NCBI GenBank assembly: GCA_015654635.1
Contig: JAATGP010000027.1
Location: 1-54,237 of the forward strand
Length of the DNA stretch: 54,237 bases
Source of the DNA: Alphaproteobacteria bacterium
GTDB taxonomy: Bacteria > Pseudomonadota > Alphaproteobacteria > Micropepsales > Micropepsaceae
Direction: 5' to 3'
Below are positions 53,373 to 54,237 of the stretch, one piece after another (position 1 is the first letter of the stretch; each line of letters starts with the position of its first letter). The notes below the pieces were generated by a model, which was not told the DNA's origin, ran no database searches, and saw nothing but the letters and a program-made list of their open reading frames with translations. Position numbers and translations under genes: made by a program.

Positions 53373-54237
53373 CTAAGTTGCCAGTTCCATGAAGCGGGCA
53401 ACATCCTCAGGGGCGAGCTGTATCCGGACGCTGGCCCGAAGTGCCTCGATACCGAAGTGCCGGAGATCCTCGTTACAATCCCCAAGCTGGGGCGACAGTG
53501 CGATCGCCTCGATCCCGGCCTGTTCCGCCCGGCCAATCAGAGTGGTCATGGCACGGTCACCGGCAGGATCGTCGTCGCGGACGATATAAAGGCGGCGCAA
53601 CATCTCGGGAAACAGGATGGCGGCAAGATGGGCAGCCGACAGAGCGGCCACCATCGGCATGGTGGGCAGGGCGCATCGCAGCGACAGCATGGTCTCGATG
53701 CCTTCGCCCGCCGCCATGACATCGCTTGGCCTCCCGAGGCGGACAGCATGACCAAGAAGGTTGCCCATTGCCCGTCGTGGCGTGTCGATCGGCGCCTTAC
53801 CGAGCGCCGCCTCGCTAAAGCCGTCAGGATCGAGCCATGTGCGATGGACACCCGTCAGACGGCCGGAGAGGTCGGTGACGGCGGCGATCATCGCCGGCCA
53901 GATTTCGAGCGGGCTGCGCTCGTCGGGCCGATAGTAGCAGCGCGGGTGGAAGCGCAAAGAACTGGTTCCATCCAAAACCGTAATGCCGCGGTGGCGCAGG
54001 TACGATTCGGCGAGTGTGTTGCCGATCGGCTGCGACATGGCAAAGATTCGCTGTGCCGCGTCCGGCGATCCGGCGGAAACGGATGTGCGAACAGGCTTTG
54101 GGGCGGGGCATGGTTCGTCGCGCGGCAGATTCAGGAAGCGTCGTGCCTCATCGGCGACATCGCGAAAGTCGACAAAACCACAGCTCGCGCGGATAACGTC
54201 CAGTAGGTCACCATGTTCGCCGGTGGCAGCGTCGGTC
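53373..54237 (-). CDS. Toprim/primase-like protein, partial
   Basis: The frame is open to the window edge, so the N-terminus lies outside. Seen are HGDLLDVIRASCGFVDF and DEARRFLNLPRDEP, then NTLAESYLRHRGI, TGVHRTWLDPDGFSEAALGK, and a Toprim core: AGEGIETMLSLRCALP (catalytic Glu) and RRLYIVRDDDPAGDRA (DxD motif). This is the layout of the primase-like Toprim proteins found near DUF2493 genes in alphaproteobacterial plasmids and ICEs, probably acting on single-stranded DNA after transfer. The C-terminus is complete. Confidence 0.9.
   Translation of the reverse strand, partial: TDAATGEHGDLLDVIRASCGFVDFRDVADEARRFLNLPRDEPCPAPKPVRTSVSAGSPDAAQRIFAMSQPIGNTLAESYLRHRGITVLDGTSSLRFHPRCYYRPDERSPLEIWPAMIAAVTDLSGRLTGVHRTWLDPDGFSEAALGKAPIDTPRRAMGNLLGHAVRLGRPSDVMAAGEGIETMLSLRCALPTMPMVAALSAAHLAAILFPEMLRRLYIVRDDDPAGDRAMTTLIGRAEQAGIEAIALSPQLGDCNEDLRHFGIEALRASVRIQLAPEDVARFMELAT

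Noticed and set aside
1..54237. CRISPR arrays, rRNA or tRNA genes
   Set aside because: No regularly spaced repeats, and no rRNA or complete tRNA cloverleaf was recognised when reading the intergenic regions.

Overview
The window looks like a stretch of an alphaproteobacterial chromosome. The evidence is the envelope/lipid A cluster with LpxI in place of LpxH, a LexA gene preceded by a GTTC-N7-GTTC box, the order gltX-comEC-lexA and trpGDC-moaC-moeA, and a conjugation module of the DUF736/DUF2840/DUF2285 type. GC content is high. I cannot name the genus from the sequence alone.

Layout. (1) 1-8.06 kb, plus strand: end of rseP, then bamA, ompH/skp, lpxD, fabZ, lpxA, lpxI and lpxB, mostly with overlapping stop/start codons; this operon builds the outer membrane (beta-barrel insertion and lipid A). 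(2) 8.06-25.4 kb: core metabolism and housekeeping. It holds asd behind what looks like a complete threonine attenuator, a CoA-binding protein, gltA, gltX, comEC, lexA with its SOS box, several small exported or membrane proteins, moeA, a moaC with an extra helix-turn-helix tail, and the trpGDC operon. (3) 25.4-40.7 kb: an accessory region made of intact cassettes and broken genes. It contains remnants of a heme-uptake locus, a TonB-dependent receptor with a sulfatase and its radical-SAM maturase, a flavin-reductase fragment, a dead IS5/IS427-type element, an IS630 scrap, a two-gene beta-mannan module (cellobiose 2-epimerase type plus GH130 phosphorylase), a 5'-truncated retron-type reverse transcriptase, and a hipBA toxin-antitoxin pair. 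(4) 40.7-54.2 kb, mostly minus strand: transfer module of an integrative or mobilizable element (RHH protein, VirD4/TraG coupling protein, VirD2-type relaxase, a possible oriT, lytic transglycosylase, DUF736, TraF-type peptidase, DUF2840, RHH and excisionase-like proteins, a frameshifted DUF2285 regulator, an XRE regulator, a second DUF736, a DUF2493 protein and a Toprim protein running off the edge). The trb mating-pair genes that usually follow the coupling protein are absent; hipBA lies there instead.

The most notable signal is 9229-9389. A 22-codon leader ORF with five consecutive Thr codons is followed by four RNA segments that can form mutually exclusive antiterminator (12 bp) and terminator (7 bp plus U-tract) hairpins just upstream of asd. 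Other points of interest are the MoaC-HTH fusion, a hairpin in the dead IS that buries the transposase ribosome-binding site and start codon, likely leaderless promoters at trpG and hipB, and the fossil junctions in the accessory region.
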